DNA of 48,799 bases from Thermococcus sp. (GCF_026991495.1 NZ_JALXBJ010000056.1:1-48799), one strand, 5' to 3'. Positions 9,540 to 20,059 are shown, numbered from the stretch's first letter. Notes: a model not told the origin generated them from the sequence alone. Made by a program: numbers and translations.

Positions 9540-10973
9540 ATGAGCGAAGTCCCGTGGGTCGAGAAGTACAGGCCGAGAAGACTGAGCGAGATTATCAACC
9601 AGACCAAGGCCATCGAGCAGGTCAGGGCATGGGTTGAGGCTTGGCTCCACGGCAACCCGCCGAAGAAGAAGGCCTTAATCTTAGCGGGTCCGCCGGGAAC
9701 GGGAAAGACGACCACTGTTTACGCTCTGGCGAGAGAGTACGGCTTCGAGGTAATCGAGCTGAATGCGAGCGACGAGAGAACCTATGAGAAGGTGGAGCGC
9801 TACGTTCAGGCTGCATACACGATGGACATCCTCGGAAAGAGGAGGAAGCTCATATTCCTCGACGAGGCCGACAACATGGAGCCAACGGGGGCGAAGGAGA
9901 TAGCCAAACTCGTGGACAGGGCCAGGAACCCGATAATAATGAGCGCCAACCACTACTGGGAGATACCGAGGGAGATACGGAACAGGGCCCAGATAGTCCA
10001 GTACAAGAGGCTCAGCCAGAGGGACATAATCAAGGCCCTTGTGAGGATCCTCCACATGGAGGGAGTAACGATCCCCAAGGAGCTGCTCTACGAGATAGCG
10101 AAGCACGCCAACGGCGATTTAAGAGCGGCTGTGAACGACCTGCAGACGGTCGTGACCGGTGGAGTTGAGGACGCGGACAGAGTTCTCGCGTACAGGGACA
10201 CGGAGAAGAGCGTTTTCCAGGCTTTGGCACAGGTCTTCGCAACCGACAACGCCAAGAGGGCAAAGATCGCGGTTTTGGGGGTGGACATGTTCCCGCACGA
10301 ACTCCTCCAGTGGATAGAGGAGAACGTCCCCTACGTCTACTACAGGCCGGAGGACATAGCGAGGGCCTACGAAGCCCTCAGCAGGGCGGACATATTCCTC
10401 GGCAGGGCCCAGAGAACCGGGAACTACTCCCTCTGGAAGTACGCCACCGATCTGATGACTGCCGGAGTTGCCGTTGCCGGAGTCAAGAAGAAGGGCTTCG
10501 TGAAGATCTACCCGCCGAAGACGATCAAGTTGCTCACCGAGAGCAAGACCGAGAGAACCCTCAGGGATTCCGTGCTCAAGAAGATAATGGCAGAGATGCA
10601 CATGGCCAAGCTTGAGGCCCTGGAGACCCTCAACTACCTGAGGGCAATATTCGAGAACAACCCGGAAATGGCAGCACACTTCGTCGTCTACCTCGATCTC
10701 GACCTGAAGGAGGTCGAGTTCATAGCCGGGGATCCTGAGAGGGCCAGGAGGATCTGGGCCAGGAGCATGAACATAGAGAAGAGGATGAGAAGAGAAACCG
10801 AGCTCGAAGCCAGGGCAAGGGAAGCTGCCAGAAAAGCAGGAGAAGAAGCCGGAGAAGAGCTAAGCGGTGAGGAGCTTGAGGAAGCCGAGAAAGAGATCGA
10901 GGCCGTTGGCAAGAAAAAAGAGGAAAAGAGGAAAGGCAAGCAGGCCACGCTGTTCGACTTTTTGAAGAAGTGA
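9540..10973 (+). CDS. rfcL: Replication factor C large subunit
   Basis: This 477-residue AAA+ clamp-loader subunit has [12 protein letters not shown] at its start, Walker [10 protein letters not shown], Walker B FLDEADNM and ELNASDERT (uninterrupted here). The C-terminal tail is highly charged, followed by the PCNA-interacting PIP box [10 protein letters not shown] at the very end. It pairs with RFC small subunits to load PCNA. I start it at ATG 9540, as GTGATG just upstream can serve as the ribosome binding site and family members begin [12 protein letters not shown]. It is co-transcribed with, and a few bases from, the small-subunit gene. Confidence 0.96.
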   Translation: MSEVPWVEKYRPRRLSEIINQTKAIEQVRAWVEAWLHGNPPKKKALILAGPPGTGKTTTVYALAREYGFEVIELNASDERTYEKVERYVQAAYTMDILGKRRKLIFLDEADNMEPTGAKEIAKLVDRARNPIIMSANHYWEIPREIRNRAQIVQYKRLSQRDIIKALVRILHMEGVTIPKELLYEIAKHANGDLRAAVNDLQTVVTGGVEDADRVLAYRDTEKSVFQALAQVFATDNAKRAKIAVLGVDMFPHELLQWIEENVPYVYYRPEDIARAYEALSRADIFLGRAQRTGNYSLWKYATDLMTAGVAVAGVKKKGFVKIYPPKTIKLLTESKTERTLRDSVLKKIMAEMHMAKLEALETLNYLRAIFENNPEMAAHFVVYLDLDLKEVEFIAGDPERARRIWARSMNIEKRMRRETELEARAREAARKAGEEAGEELSGEELEEAEKEIEAVGKKKEEKRKGKQATLFDFLKK

Positions 10974-10988
10974 AGGCATGTTTTGATT

Positions 10989-11015
10989 TTTGTATTCTTT
11001 GCAATACAAATTTTT
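10989..11015 (+). terminator. Probable terminator after the RFC operon
   Basis: A perfect 8-bp stem (TTTGTATT/AATACAAA, 6-base loop) is followed by TTTTT, 16 bases after the RFC large-subunit stop. It may also help stop transcription coming from the opposite strand. Confidence 0.5.
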
Positions 11016-11032
11016 GCCATTTTTGTATTTTG

Positions 11033-11177
11033 CGGAATATAAGTCGCTAAGATCTCTGGCTTGAAAACAGAGCATCATCACTGGCTGGGGGTCCTGCGAG
11101 GAGAGGAGGAAAGAATAGGGGCTAAAGTGCCTTCCGCTTTGGCGGTTCCTGTTTGGTCGAGTCTTTAACACCAGCAC
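11033..11177 (+). other. Intergenic stretch with TATA-like box and possible structured RNA
   Basis: GGAATATAAG (11033-11042) looks like a BRE/TATA element pointing right, yet no coding frame follows before the convergent gene ends at 11181. Downstream, GCTAAAG (11121-11127) and CTTTGGC (11137-11143) can pair over a 9-base loop. A small RNA is possible but I cannot assign it to the C/D or H/ACA class. Confidence 0.2.
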
Positions 11178-11180
11178 TGT

Positions 11181-12986
11181 CTAAGGTTCACCCTCGGTTA
11201 ACTCCGCTAAAACTCTCGAAAGCGACTCAATGAACTTGCCTAGCGGTACCAACTCCCCGGTTGAAAGATTAAACGTGTAATACTCGACATTAAGGTTTGA
11301 GTAGAGCTTTCCTTTTTTAATGCCTGCAATCTGATGTTTAAATTCATGCAGATGCAACAATACTGTAATTGGCTCGACGACTATGCGAACTTTTGCTCCA
11401 GGTTTGGCCCTTGCGTATTCATCCAGTTTGTTGGTTATCTTCCTAAAGCTCTCTCCAAATAGTGTTTCGAATTCAAAATAGGCCTCTTTTGGCTTGTACA
11501 AAACGTCTGGCCTTGGATAACTCTCAGGCTCGGTCTCTATTATTGTCCTAACCTTATCCCATTCAACATCCTGTAAACGGGAAGGTAGTTTCCCTTCTCT
11601 CTGGAGCCGTTTAATAAGCGTGTGAATTATGAAATATTTTGCCAAGACATGCTCAGTACTTTCATCATCTGAAGCTCTGACAGGGAAGAATGGTTCATAT
11701 TTGTGCATAATCCGTTTTAGAGCTTTCAAGTACTGTTTCTCGGCTGTATTCACAATCCATGAGACTTTTGAACCCGGCATCAGGTCAGGGAGGGACACGA
11801 AACCGTAAACATGCTCTATAATTCTTAGTTTTTCCTCAAACGGCAGCTCTCTGGCAAGTATTTTGAAGATCTCGGGCTTTAATCCCAGTTTGTTCCAGTT
11901 CAGCTCTTGGACAAGCTCATTGATTGCGTAGAAAGTATCATCGTCTTTGGTGTGGAATACGACTGTTCCATCCCCCTTCGAGAAAATTGCCCATAACCTG
12001 TCCGCTATGTCCCTCTTTGTTAGTTTGTCAAGAATTTCCCTATTGGCGACTTCAATGAATATGATACCGCCCTCGTCAAGCCACTTTTCAATTTCTTCTT
12101 TGTTCCAATCTTCATCACTGAGAGTCAGCTTTTTGACCTTTCCTGTTTTTCCCTTTTCTCTCTGGAGCCTCAAAAGGAGCTTTTCAAAGAGGTGGATATA
12201 ACCCTCGTCTCTAACGTCTTTGAAAAGTATGATTGCGGCGTTAGGTTCTCTTAGTTCTTGACTGCTAACACCGAAGAGAGCTTTTATGAAGTCCTCTGTC
12301 TCTGTTTCAATAATCCAGTTGCTACTGCCTGTTTCAGACAAACTTACGGCTTCAGTTTCTTGGGTAGTTTCAAGGGGTCTAGTCTCGTGTTTCGGAACTG
12401 AAATTGGCTGAATGACCCTTTGAGTTTTCTTCGCTTGGATTATTGGAAGCTGTGAAATGTCGCTTAAAGGCGGATTAGGACTAATGTCTACCACTAAATC
12501 AAGGGTTTTGTCTTGAAAGACAAAAACTGGGGCGTGGAGCCTTATCCGGGGGATTTTTATAAACCTCCTGGCTTTCTTTGTCATTGTAACATTGCTGTCC
12601 ACAGATATCCTTTGAAATTCCAAAATAGGAGCGTTTATTTTGATGGTTGGTACCTGTACCCTCTGCTTCTTCTTTTGGATAGAATACTCGGTATCCATTT
12701 TGATCAGGTCATACTCGATTGTTGGGGTGGAAATCAGCACTTTTGGGATGGTAACTTTGTAAGGCTCATTTACTTGTACTGCCAATTTTGAGATGTGGTC
12801 AATACCTTCAGATGGTTCTTGTGGGACTTTGCCCTCCTTTGGAGTGTGGCTCCTAAGCTTTTCTGTCTTGGGTTCTTGTGTGGCATGTGTGGAGTGATGG
12901 GAAGCCCTCTCCTCTCGTCTTGCCCTTCCCTTTCGTTCTCTGTGGTATTTTGATTTTCTTTTAGTTTCATCTCTTTGCTCATTCAT
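11181..12986 (-). CDS. Unrecognised protein with N-terminal beta repeats and PD-(D/E)XK-like nuclease domain
   Basis: This is a protein of about 601 residues. Residues 1-65 are very basic and low-complexity. Residues about 79-167 hold three repeats of about 33 residues (pattern IPxVxIxxPxxxF...D). The middle (about 230-370) is alpha/beta without a visible Walker A motif. Near the C-terminus, a helix EHVLAKYFIIHTL is followed about 45 residues later by RPDVLY...AYFEFETL, the E / D / E-x-E spacing of the restriction-endonuclease-like fold. The start ATG overlaps the TGA of the upstream gene (GGATGA). Base composition is visibly more A+T-rich than in the flanking RFC and ABC genes. A role in DNA cleavage or defence is inference only. 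Confidence 0.75.
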   Translation of the reverse strand: MNEQRDETKRKSKYHRERKGRARREERASHHSTHATQEPKTEKLRSHTPKEGKVPQEPSEGIDHISKLAVQVNEPYKVTIPKVLISTPTIEYDLIKMDTEYSIQKKKQRVQVPTIKINAPILEFQRISVDSNVTMTKKARRFIKIPRIRLHAPVFVFQDKTLDLVVDISPNPPLSDISQLPIIQAKKTQRVIQPISVPKHETRPLETTQETEAVSLSETGSSNWIIETETEDFIKALFGVSSQELREPNAAIILFKDVRDEGYIHLFEKLLLRLQREKGKTGKVKKLTLSDEDWNKEEIEKWLDEGGIIFIEVANREILDKLTKRDIADRLWAIFSKGDGTVVFHTKDDDTFYAINELVQELNWNKLGLKPEIFKILARELPFEEKLRIIEHVYGFVSLPDLMPGSKVSWIVNTAEKQYLKALKRIMHKYEPFFPVRASDDESTEHVLAKYFIIHTLIKRLQREGKLPSRLQDVEWDKVRTIIETEPESYPRPDVLYKPKEAYFEFETLFGESFRKITNKLDEYARAKPGAKVRIVVEPITVLLHLHEFKHQIAGIKKGKLYSNLNVEYYTFNLSTGELVPLGKFIESLSRVLAELTEGEP

Positions 12987-14197
12987 CCCAACCACCAGAC
13001 GGCGTTCATTGGGATGTTCCCGTAGTATTTGAGGTGCTCTTTGTGTTTTGGATGTCTTGAAATCTCTCCATATCCTGTGAACAGGTACGGCCCAAGCTGA
13101 TCAAGGAACTCGATAAAGGAAAGCTTGGGTTTCGAATGTTCTCGTTTAAGTACATCCCTTGCAGCACTAGTTGCACTGACGCTGGATATCAACGTTTCAT
13201 TTGGCCAATCCGTTATCCACAGTCCCTCGATTTTCAGGTCATAGCTATCCTTTGGGTAAAACCGCTCATTCCCAATATGTATCTCCCTTGGGTCTCCTAG
13301 AGCATCTTTCACGAGTCTTATATGGCCTTTTGCTAAGTCCTCGGGGTTCTTGGTTATGTATCTGAGTGCATCTTCGATAGGCTTGTTTATTTCGGTCTCC
13401 ACTTCAAAGTTGAAGCGTCCCCAGAGTCCAATTTGCATTGAGTAAATGCTCTCTGCAATTTCACCTCTTGAATGGCTCCAGATTGTGTAATCTCTCTGGA
13501 CGTCTTCTTTTCCGGTTTCGGGAATAAATATCTCTTCTAATCCCAAGAATTCCTTTATCTCGTCTAGATTCTCCTCCAGTTTGTGATAACCCTCTCTTAG
13601 TGCTTTCCAGTGTGTTCCTCTAGTGCTGACAATAAAGAATGTGTAGTAGTTGTGATTTGCACTAAACGAAATACTGAATCTGTAAAATTCCTTAAGGACA
13701 TCCAGTATCTTCTCCGGCTGTTTGATTATTTCACCAGAAGAAGGGATTGAGATTTCGGAAGGGCCAATATCTGCAAGTTCGAGCACATTGCCACTTAGCC
13801 GATTTAGACCGCTTATCAGGCGAAGAAAAACAGAGCTCTCTTTTTCCTCTGCTTTAACAACGACTTCACTCAACCCCTCTTCTCCCAAGCTTGAGACAGC
13901 ACTTGAGAATTCACGGGGATCCACATAAAGTCCGTAGATAAGTCGGGTAAGTTTTGCAAGGCTGTACTTCGAGTAGTCCCCGTCCTTAATCCCGCCTGCG
14001 AGAAACGGCAGTAGTTCTCTTCTTGAATTTGTGATTACACCAAAGGAATTACCGGTGTACGGGGCAAGTTCGTCCCTAACTTCAAGGAGCGTAGTGGTTA
14101 TTGAGTATAACGGTGCAATGTTTTGTTGAATGTATTGTTTCCATGCTTTGACATCCCAGTACCGGAACCCAGAAATGCTCTCATAATAGCCACACAT
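12983..14197 (-). CDS. Unrecognised partner of the nuclease-like protein
   Basis: This 404-residue soluble protein has no signal peptide, membrane segment or motif I can name. It is rich in aromatic residues and ends NAVWWLG, where its stop codon overlaps the start of the 601-residue gene, so the two are translationally coupled. I start it at ATG 14197 (MCGYYESISG) because GGTGA lies 5 bases upstream; longer readings use TTG or GTG. An A+T-rich TATA-like GCTAAATATC lies about 30 bases upstream. The pair shares low G+C and is probably a horizontally acquired two-gene module. I do not recognise a function. Confidence 0.75.
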   Translation of the reverse strand: MCGYYESISGFRYWDVKAWKQYIQQNIAPLYSITTTLLEVRDELAPYTGNSFGVITNSRRELLPFLAGGIKDGDYSKYSLAKLTRLIYGLYVDPREFSSAVSSLGEEGLSEVVVKAEEKESSVFLRLISGLNRLSGNVLELADIGPSEISIPSSGEIIKQPEKILDVLKEFYRFSISFSANHNYYTFFIVSTRGTHWKALREGYHKLEENLDEIKEFLGLEEIFIPETGKEDVQRDYTIWSHSRGEIAESIYSMQIGLWGRFNFEVETEINKPIEDALRYITKNPEDLAKGHIRLVKDALGDPREIHIGNERFYPKDSYDLKIEGLWITDWPNETLISSVSATSAARDVLKREHSKPKLSFIEFLDQLGPYLFTGYGEISRHPKHKEHLKYYGNIPMNAVWWLG

Positions 14198-14293
14198 TTC
14201 TGTCACCAATTCCTATTCCTCTCTTTGATATTTAGCTTTTTTGAGGTTCATCAGAAATTGTGGATCAGAAATCCTCACGTCCGCGCAGACATT

Positions 14294-14327
14294 GAGGGCT
14301 CTCGCTGTAAGCTTACAGACTGCCCTC
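14294..14327. repeat. Nested palindromes beyond the ABC operon
   Basis: The perfect 14-base palindrome CTGTAAGCTTACAG (14305-14318) sits inside a second inverted pair, GAGGGC (14294-14299) and GCCCTC (14322-14327). It lies about 45 bases past the last gene of the ABC operon, where a terminator or processing hairpin would be expected, but no T-run follows on the minus strand. Confidence 0.5.
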
Positions 14328-14368
14328 TTAACCACGAAAGAGCGCTGATAAAAGCCACAAAACAGCCG

Positions 14369-15172
14369 CTACTGGAGCCTACGTTCCTTGCCTCTCAGCG
14401 TCTCGTATATCACGTCTTCCGGGGTTATCGGTTCAATACGGGCAAGCTCCTTTCCTTCCCTGATCCACTTCATGAGCTCCCCAACATCATCTTCCACCAC
14501 CGATCCGTCTTGGAAGACGGCCCTAAAGCCCCCTACAGTCTTAGCCTTATCCCCCACTCTGTTCACCACAACCCTTCCGTTGTGGAGCAAGACCAATGAA
14601 TCCAAGTTCCTCAATCCTGAGATTATGTGGGAAACTATGACGATGCTGACCTCCCCTTTTATTTCCTGGAACGTCCTGCTGAGCTCCACCTTTGAGATCA
14701 CATCCAAGTTGCTGAACGGTTCATCCAAGAAAACAACATCAGGCTTTCCCACGAAGGCGGCTGCTACCAAAAACCTCCGTTTGTATCCCTGAGATAGCTC
14801 TTTAAACCTTGCCCCTTGGTATTCTCTGAGCCCAAACATGTCGACAACATCATCAACGTTATCCAAGCCACGATATTCCGCAACGGCCTCCAGGTAGTCC
14901 CTGACTTTAACCCTGGGGAGCATGATAGTCTTCTCAAACGAAAATCCAACTTTATGAGGCGGGTACTCCTTGTACTTCATGCCCCTGAGGACAATGCTTC
15001 CATCATCCGGCTCGATGATCTTGGAGAGTATCTTCAAAAACGTCGTCTTCCCACTTCCATTGGGGCCCAAGATTAGGGACAGCCCGTCCGCAAGGGAGAA
15101 TGAGACGTTCTGCAGTGCTTTTACATTGCCGTATGACTTACTCAAATTTGAGCATTCCAACAGCAAAGCCAA
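14369..15172 (-). CDS. ABC transporter ATP-binding protein
   Basis: This 267-residue ABC ATPase has Walker A GPNGSGKTT, signature LSQGYKRR, Walker B VVFLDEPFSNLD and an H-loop (IVSHIISG). It fits the ABC-2 type exporter/CcmA-like group. The extra C-terminal 60 residues are also usual there. Its start is TTG and overlaps the stop region of the small membrane-protein gene. TTG 15166 is better placed behind GGGGGTGG and may be the true start. It should energise the permease encoded at 15568-16365. Confidence 0.9.
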   Translation of the reverse strand: MALLLECSNLSKSYGNVKALQNVSFSLADGLSLILGPNGSGKTTFLKILSKIIEPDDGSIVLRGMKYKEYPPHKVGFSFEKTIMLPRVKVRDYLEAVAEYRGLDNVDDVVDMFGLREYQGARFKELSQGYKRRFLVAAAFVGKPDVVFLDEPFSNLDVISKVELSRTFQEIKGEVSIVIVSHIISGLRNLDSLVLLHNGRVVVNRVGDKAKTVGGFRAVFQDGSVVEDDVGELMKWIREGKELARIEPITPEDVIYETLRGKERRLQ

Positions 15173-15581
15173 CCACCCCCGAAAGAACTATGGCAACCAG
15201 TGGAAGGGCATAGGTGGGTGCCCCCTCATGTTGGAACTCGACGCAAACATCAGAGCTCTGGTTGAGAATTATAACTCTGACAACCCTGCTTCCCTTAATG
15301 CTGACCTTCACTGGATTCTTATAGAGCTTTGAAGCCGTCTGAATGTAAAGTTCCGCGTTGCCCCTCATATCAACTGAATACTCTCCAGTTAGGGGGAGTA
15401 CAATCTCCTTGTTGGCCGCTTGAACCATGTTGAACCCTTTCCCAGTCTCTGGGAACTGGAACAGAACTTCCACCCTAACTGGAGAGGACGAAGCGTGGAG
15501 ATACAGTCCCCATGCTGTTCCAACGGAGAGCAGTGAAGCAACCACAAATAAGACTAAGAAGACCCTCCTAATAGAAATCAC
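15138..15581 (-). CDS. Small two-helix membrane protein of the ABC operon
   Basis: This protein of about 147 residues has an N-terminal helix (VFLVLFVVASLLSVGTAWGLYL) and a C-terminal one (LPLVAIVLSGVVGFAVGML). Between them is an extracytoplasmic beta-rich loop of about 90 residues. I start it at GTG 15581, overlapping the permease stop; the longer frame from 15740 would run antiparallel to nothing useful and across the permease end. No family is recognised. Its place between permease and ATPase genes suggests an accessory subunit or substrate-receiving part of the exporter. Confidence 0.65.
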   Translation of the reverse strand: MISIRRVFLVLFVVASLLSVGTAWGLYLHASSSPVRVEVLFQFPETGKGFNMVQAANKEIVLPLTGEYSVDMRGNAELYIQTASKLYKNPVKVSIKGSRVVRVIILNQSSDVCVEFQHEGAPTYALPLVAIVLSGVVGFAVGMLKFE

Positions 15582-16365
15582 CCCCCTCAAAGGCCTTAAC
15601 TGCCAGTACACTGAGGACGGTGTATAAGACGAACCCCGAGTACAGGTAGTCGCCAGGGTGACCAAAGCGAGAAGAACTCCAAAGTATAAACGTAAGATCC
15701 TTAAAAGGAAGCAACAGGCGGGCAAAATTCCCGCCCGCAAGGATGCCCACGAAGACCGTAAAAACTCCTAAAACCGGAACCACCAGATCCCGGGACAGGG
15801 CCGCCAGGAGGAGAGTTAAAAACGCGGAGGAGAGTATAGAGAGGAATGACGTTCCGAGGAGGACCAAAAAGAACCTGGCATCAGGTGATATCCCGAACCC
15901 GGGCGGCAAGTAGTACAGAAAAACAGCGGTGAGAGATGAGAGCAAAGTGGCGCAGAGGACTAAAAAGAGGGTTCTCACGGCAAGCACTCTTCCCTTACTT
16001 CCCAGTGCGGCGATGTCGTGTATCACGGTTCCCCTCGCTATAGGAACCCCAAAGACGAAGGCCCCGAGAAGACCACCGAGAATGAAATCAAACACCACAG
16101 CTGCTGAAACCGCATTGAAAAACGCCTTCCATTGTGCAAGGCCAAAAGATACGAAGATGCTGGTGTCACTGGTGAGGTTGGCGAGCACCTGAGCCTGAAG
16201 ATTGTAGTTTGGGGGAACGGGGAAGACGGAGGATCCTGTGACAACGGTCGCACTGGAGAGTCTGCTCCATACGATGTAGACCAGGATTGCCGGGGCGGAG
16301 ACCAATATGGAGATGAACTGGGGCATTGACCTGAGTTCAACCCCAATGAACTTTACCGATCTCAA
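15568..16365 (-). CDS. ABC-2 type permease
   Basis: This integral membrane protein of about 265 residues has six hydrophobic segments and a large loop after the first helix (residues about 40-75), the layout of ABC-2 export permeases. A TTG at 16365 overlaps the TGA of the upstream gene and is well spaced from GGAGGTG; GTG 16374 is the alternative. It should form the channel with the ATPase at 14369-15172. The substrate is unknown, but the two upstream genes encode exported proteins. Confidence 0.8.
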   Translation of the reverse strand: MRSVKFIGVELRSMPQFISILVSAPAILVYIVWSRLSSATVVTGSSVFPVPPNYNLQAQVLANLTSDTSIFVSFGLAQWKAFFNAVSAAVVFDFILGGLLGAFVFGVPIARGTVIHDIAALGSKGRVLAVRTLFLVLCATLLSSLTAVFLYYLPPGFGISPDARFFLVLLGTSFLSILSSAFLTLLLAALSRDLVVPVLGVFTVFVGILAGGNFARLLLPFKDLTFILWSSSRFGHPGDYLYSGFVLYTVLSVLAVKAFEGGDFY

Positions 16366-17159
16366 CCCCTCCACCTCCAGAGGAGCAGGCCTAAAAGGAC
16401 GGCAGCAGCGAGCCCGGCCAGGTAAAGCTTGAGTGGACTATTTCCGGGGATGTCCTTCACAGATCTGAGAAAGCTCTTAGCCTGCGGTGAGTCTACCACG
16501 TCAAAGTTTATCAGCACGGGATGATCTTCTGCAATGCCAAATGGATCCGAGCTGTAATAAACCTCACCGGTAACAGGGTAGGGGCCTTTAAAAACGATGT
16601 CCGTGGTGAAGTTCCGGGGCCCTGCCCCTACACACTTAGGGCTCTGGTTCAGGAACTTCCCATTGGCCTGCGGTATCGAAAACGCCGTGCACTTCTCGAT
16701 AATCCTCGGATGCCCCTCAAGATCCACGCCCCACCCTATACGGTTCCCTTCGCTGCTGTTGTGGAGGTATATCTCGGTCCTCGAGGGTTTAAGCTCGTTG
16801 CCGAGGTTGTAGAAAGTTCGGGAAAGAGTATATCCCACCCAGTAAAAGGCGAAGAAAGCGGGCTTCCCATCGAGGATGAAGGTGTTGGTGTCCTTCTTAA
16901 CCACAAACGAGACCCTCTTTGTCCTCGGGCAGGAAAGGTTGAGGTTCACACACCTTGTGATTTTAAGCCACAGAACGACGGTGTAAACCGAACCGTTGTC
17001 CTCATAGGTCAGGTTCGTCAGGGTGAAGGTATACCCTGCGTTGATCTTTCCAAGCACTACAACGTCTCCCCTCCATGCTAATGGTGCCCCTGCAACCGCC
17101 GCATGAGACTGCACCAGCAGGAGTACAATGAGAAGTGAAAGGGCAGCGGAACGTCTCAT
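16362..17159 (-). CDS. Secreted protein with C-terminal membrane anchor, unknown function
   Basis: At 265 residues, this has a signal peptide (MRRSAALSLLIVLLLVQSHAAVAGA), an outside domain and a final helix (LYLAGLAAAVLLGLLLWRWRG) ending in basic residues. The ectodomain has four cysteines (RCVNLNLSCP, EKC, PKC) that could form two disulfides, and several N-glycosylation sequons. I use ATG 17159, which has GGTGA 5 bases upstream. No family is recognised. It is translationally coupled to the permease that follows, so it is probably part of, or handled by, this ABC system. Confidence 0.75.
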   Translation of the reverse strand: MRRSAALSLLIVLLLVQSHAAVAGAPLAWRGDVVVLGKINAGYTFTLTNLTYEDNGSVYTVVLWLKITRCVNLNLSCPRTKRVSFVVKKDTNTFILDGKPAFFAFYWVGYTLSRTFYNLGNELKPSRTEIYLHNSSEGNRIGWGVDLEGHPRIIEKCTAFSIPQANGKFLNQSPKCVGAGPRNFTTDIVFKGPYPVTGEVYYSSDPFGIAEDHPVLINFDVVDSPQAKSFLRSVKDIPGNSPLKLYLAGLAAAVLLGLLLWRWRG

Positions 17160-17206
17160 TTTACTCACCTCATGGGAATTCTTAAAAATCAAAGAATAAA
17201 AATATT

Positions 17207-17740
17207 TCAGTTACTGGAGTTTTCCGTGCTTAGAACCTTATTGGGATCGGGGATATATCCCTGAAGTGTGCCTGAAGTATCTACAATGGTCTTAGTGTCT
17301 GATCCCCCCAGGAGATGGGACACTTTTTCCTTGACAGTTACATGGTAGGGGGTCACTATGTTATAGCCACCCCAAGAACTTATATATCCGTAGGTGTATC
17401 CCATATTTATGTCAACAGAGTAGCTTATTTTGGTTATATGTATCAATGGAGTCTGATAGTTCTTAACGGAGTACCTGTACCCGTGGGAGAAAAGGATGAA
17501 CTTGTTAATTGTATCATCATAGAGTCCATATTGATAAAGGCCCCATGCTGCTCCATGGTGATCATTCCAAGAAACACTGAAACTTACGCTTACCCCATCA
17601 TAAGCTCCAGAAACCTGCAGATGTGGATCTATGCCCTCATCAGTCCTTCCGGTAGCCTGACCTGCTGGGACACCCCAGACCGTAGCGGCTGCACTTCCTG
17701 AGGTCATTCCAAGCACTAGCAGACCAAGCAAAATTCCCAA
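17207..17740 (-). CDS. Small secreted protein at the head of the ABC operon
   Basis: This 177-residue protein starts at TTG behind AGGGGG. It has a signal peptide (LGILLGLLVLGMTSGSAAA) and a mature part rich in Tyr, Gly and Ser (HGYRYSVKNYQ, MGYTYGYISSWGGYN) without any cysteine. This fits a beta-rich extracellular protein. It is the first gene after the operon promoter. No family is recognised. It could be the exported cargo, a surface-layer component or a secreted effector; the sequence does not decide. Confidence 0.65.
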   Translation of the reverse strand: MGILLGLLVLGMTSGSAAATVWGVPAGQATGRTDEGIDPHLQVSGAYDGVSVSFSVSWNDHHGAAWGLYQYGLYDDTINKFILFSHGYRYSVKNYQTPLIHITKISYSVDINMGYTYGYISSWGGYNIVTPYHVTVKEKVSHLLGGSDTKTIVDTSGTLQGYIPDPNKVLSTENSSN

Positions 17741-17806
17741 TAACCCCCTGCCATCGCATAATGCCCACCCCGTTAAGTTATCTGCAATAGATTCTATTTA
17801 ACCTAT

Positions 17807-17816
17807 CCTTATAAGC
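17807..17816 (-). promoter_or_regulatory. TATA box of the ABC/secreted-protein operon
   Basis: On the minus strand GGAAAAA-GCTTATAAGG gives a good BRE plus TATA. The predicted start is near 17786, about 45 bases before the first gene. Confidence 0.6.
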
Positions 17817-17847
17817 TTTTTCCTTTACTATAAGTAATAACTCCTTC

Positions 17848-17861
17848 TTTTTTTTTTTTTT
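17848..17861. repeat. Homopolymer of 14 T
   Basis: An uninterrupted T tract lies about 35 bases upstream of the operon TATA box. It is A on the transcribed orientation, so it is not a terminator for either neighbour. It may bend DNA at the promoter or vary in length. Confidence 0.6.
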
Positions 17862-17928
17862 GAATATTAAATTTATTCAGAGTTGCATTTTGCTCCTGAA
17901 CTTATCTAAAAGAAGCCCGAGTAAAAGA

Positions 17929-17946
17929 GTTGCATGGCCATGCAAC
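17929..17946 (-). terminator. Palindromic hairpin after the Trm5-type gene
   Basis: GTTGCATGGCCATGCAAC is a perfect 18-base palindrome 20 bases past the stop codon. On the minus strand it is followed by TCTTTTACTC, so a 7-bp stem with GGCC loop and a short T-rich run could end transcription. Confidence 0.45.
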
Positions 17947-17965
17947 CAATGCCGTTCGGCGTTTG

Positions 17966-19937
<1,972 letters not shown>

Positions 19938-19969
19938 CCCCTTCCCCCGCATTATTTAGCGCTTTGAGT

Positions 19970-19977
19970 TAATAAAT
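19970..19977 (-). promoter_or_regulatory. TATA box of moaA
   Basis: AATTTATTAA on the minus strand predicts a start near 19947, ten bases before the chosen ATG. Confidence 0.5.
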
Positions 19978-20059
19978 TTTTTCAAGAAAACAAAATTGTT
20001 TAACATAATCATGGGAAAAGTAAATGTAGGGGTAAAATGAAGGGTGATGGGGGGAGACC

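Noticed and set aside
9050..10679. Long antisense and alternate-frame ORFs across the RFC genes
   Set aside because: They follow the high G+C third positions of the true genes, lack ribosome binding sites and show no protein family features.
14198..14275. C/D box small RNA suggested by CTGATGA and CTGA motifs on the minus strand
   Set aside because: No matching second box pair at the right spacing; the motifs fall in the promoter region of the 404-residue gene.
15582..15740. Upstream extension of the small ABC-operon membrane protein
   Set aside because: It lies inside the permease coding region, is Cys/Arg-rich, and the downstream GTG overlaps the permease stop as usual for coupled genes.
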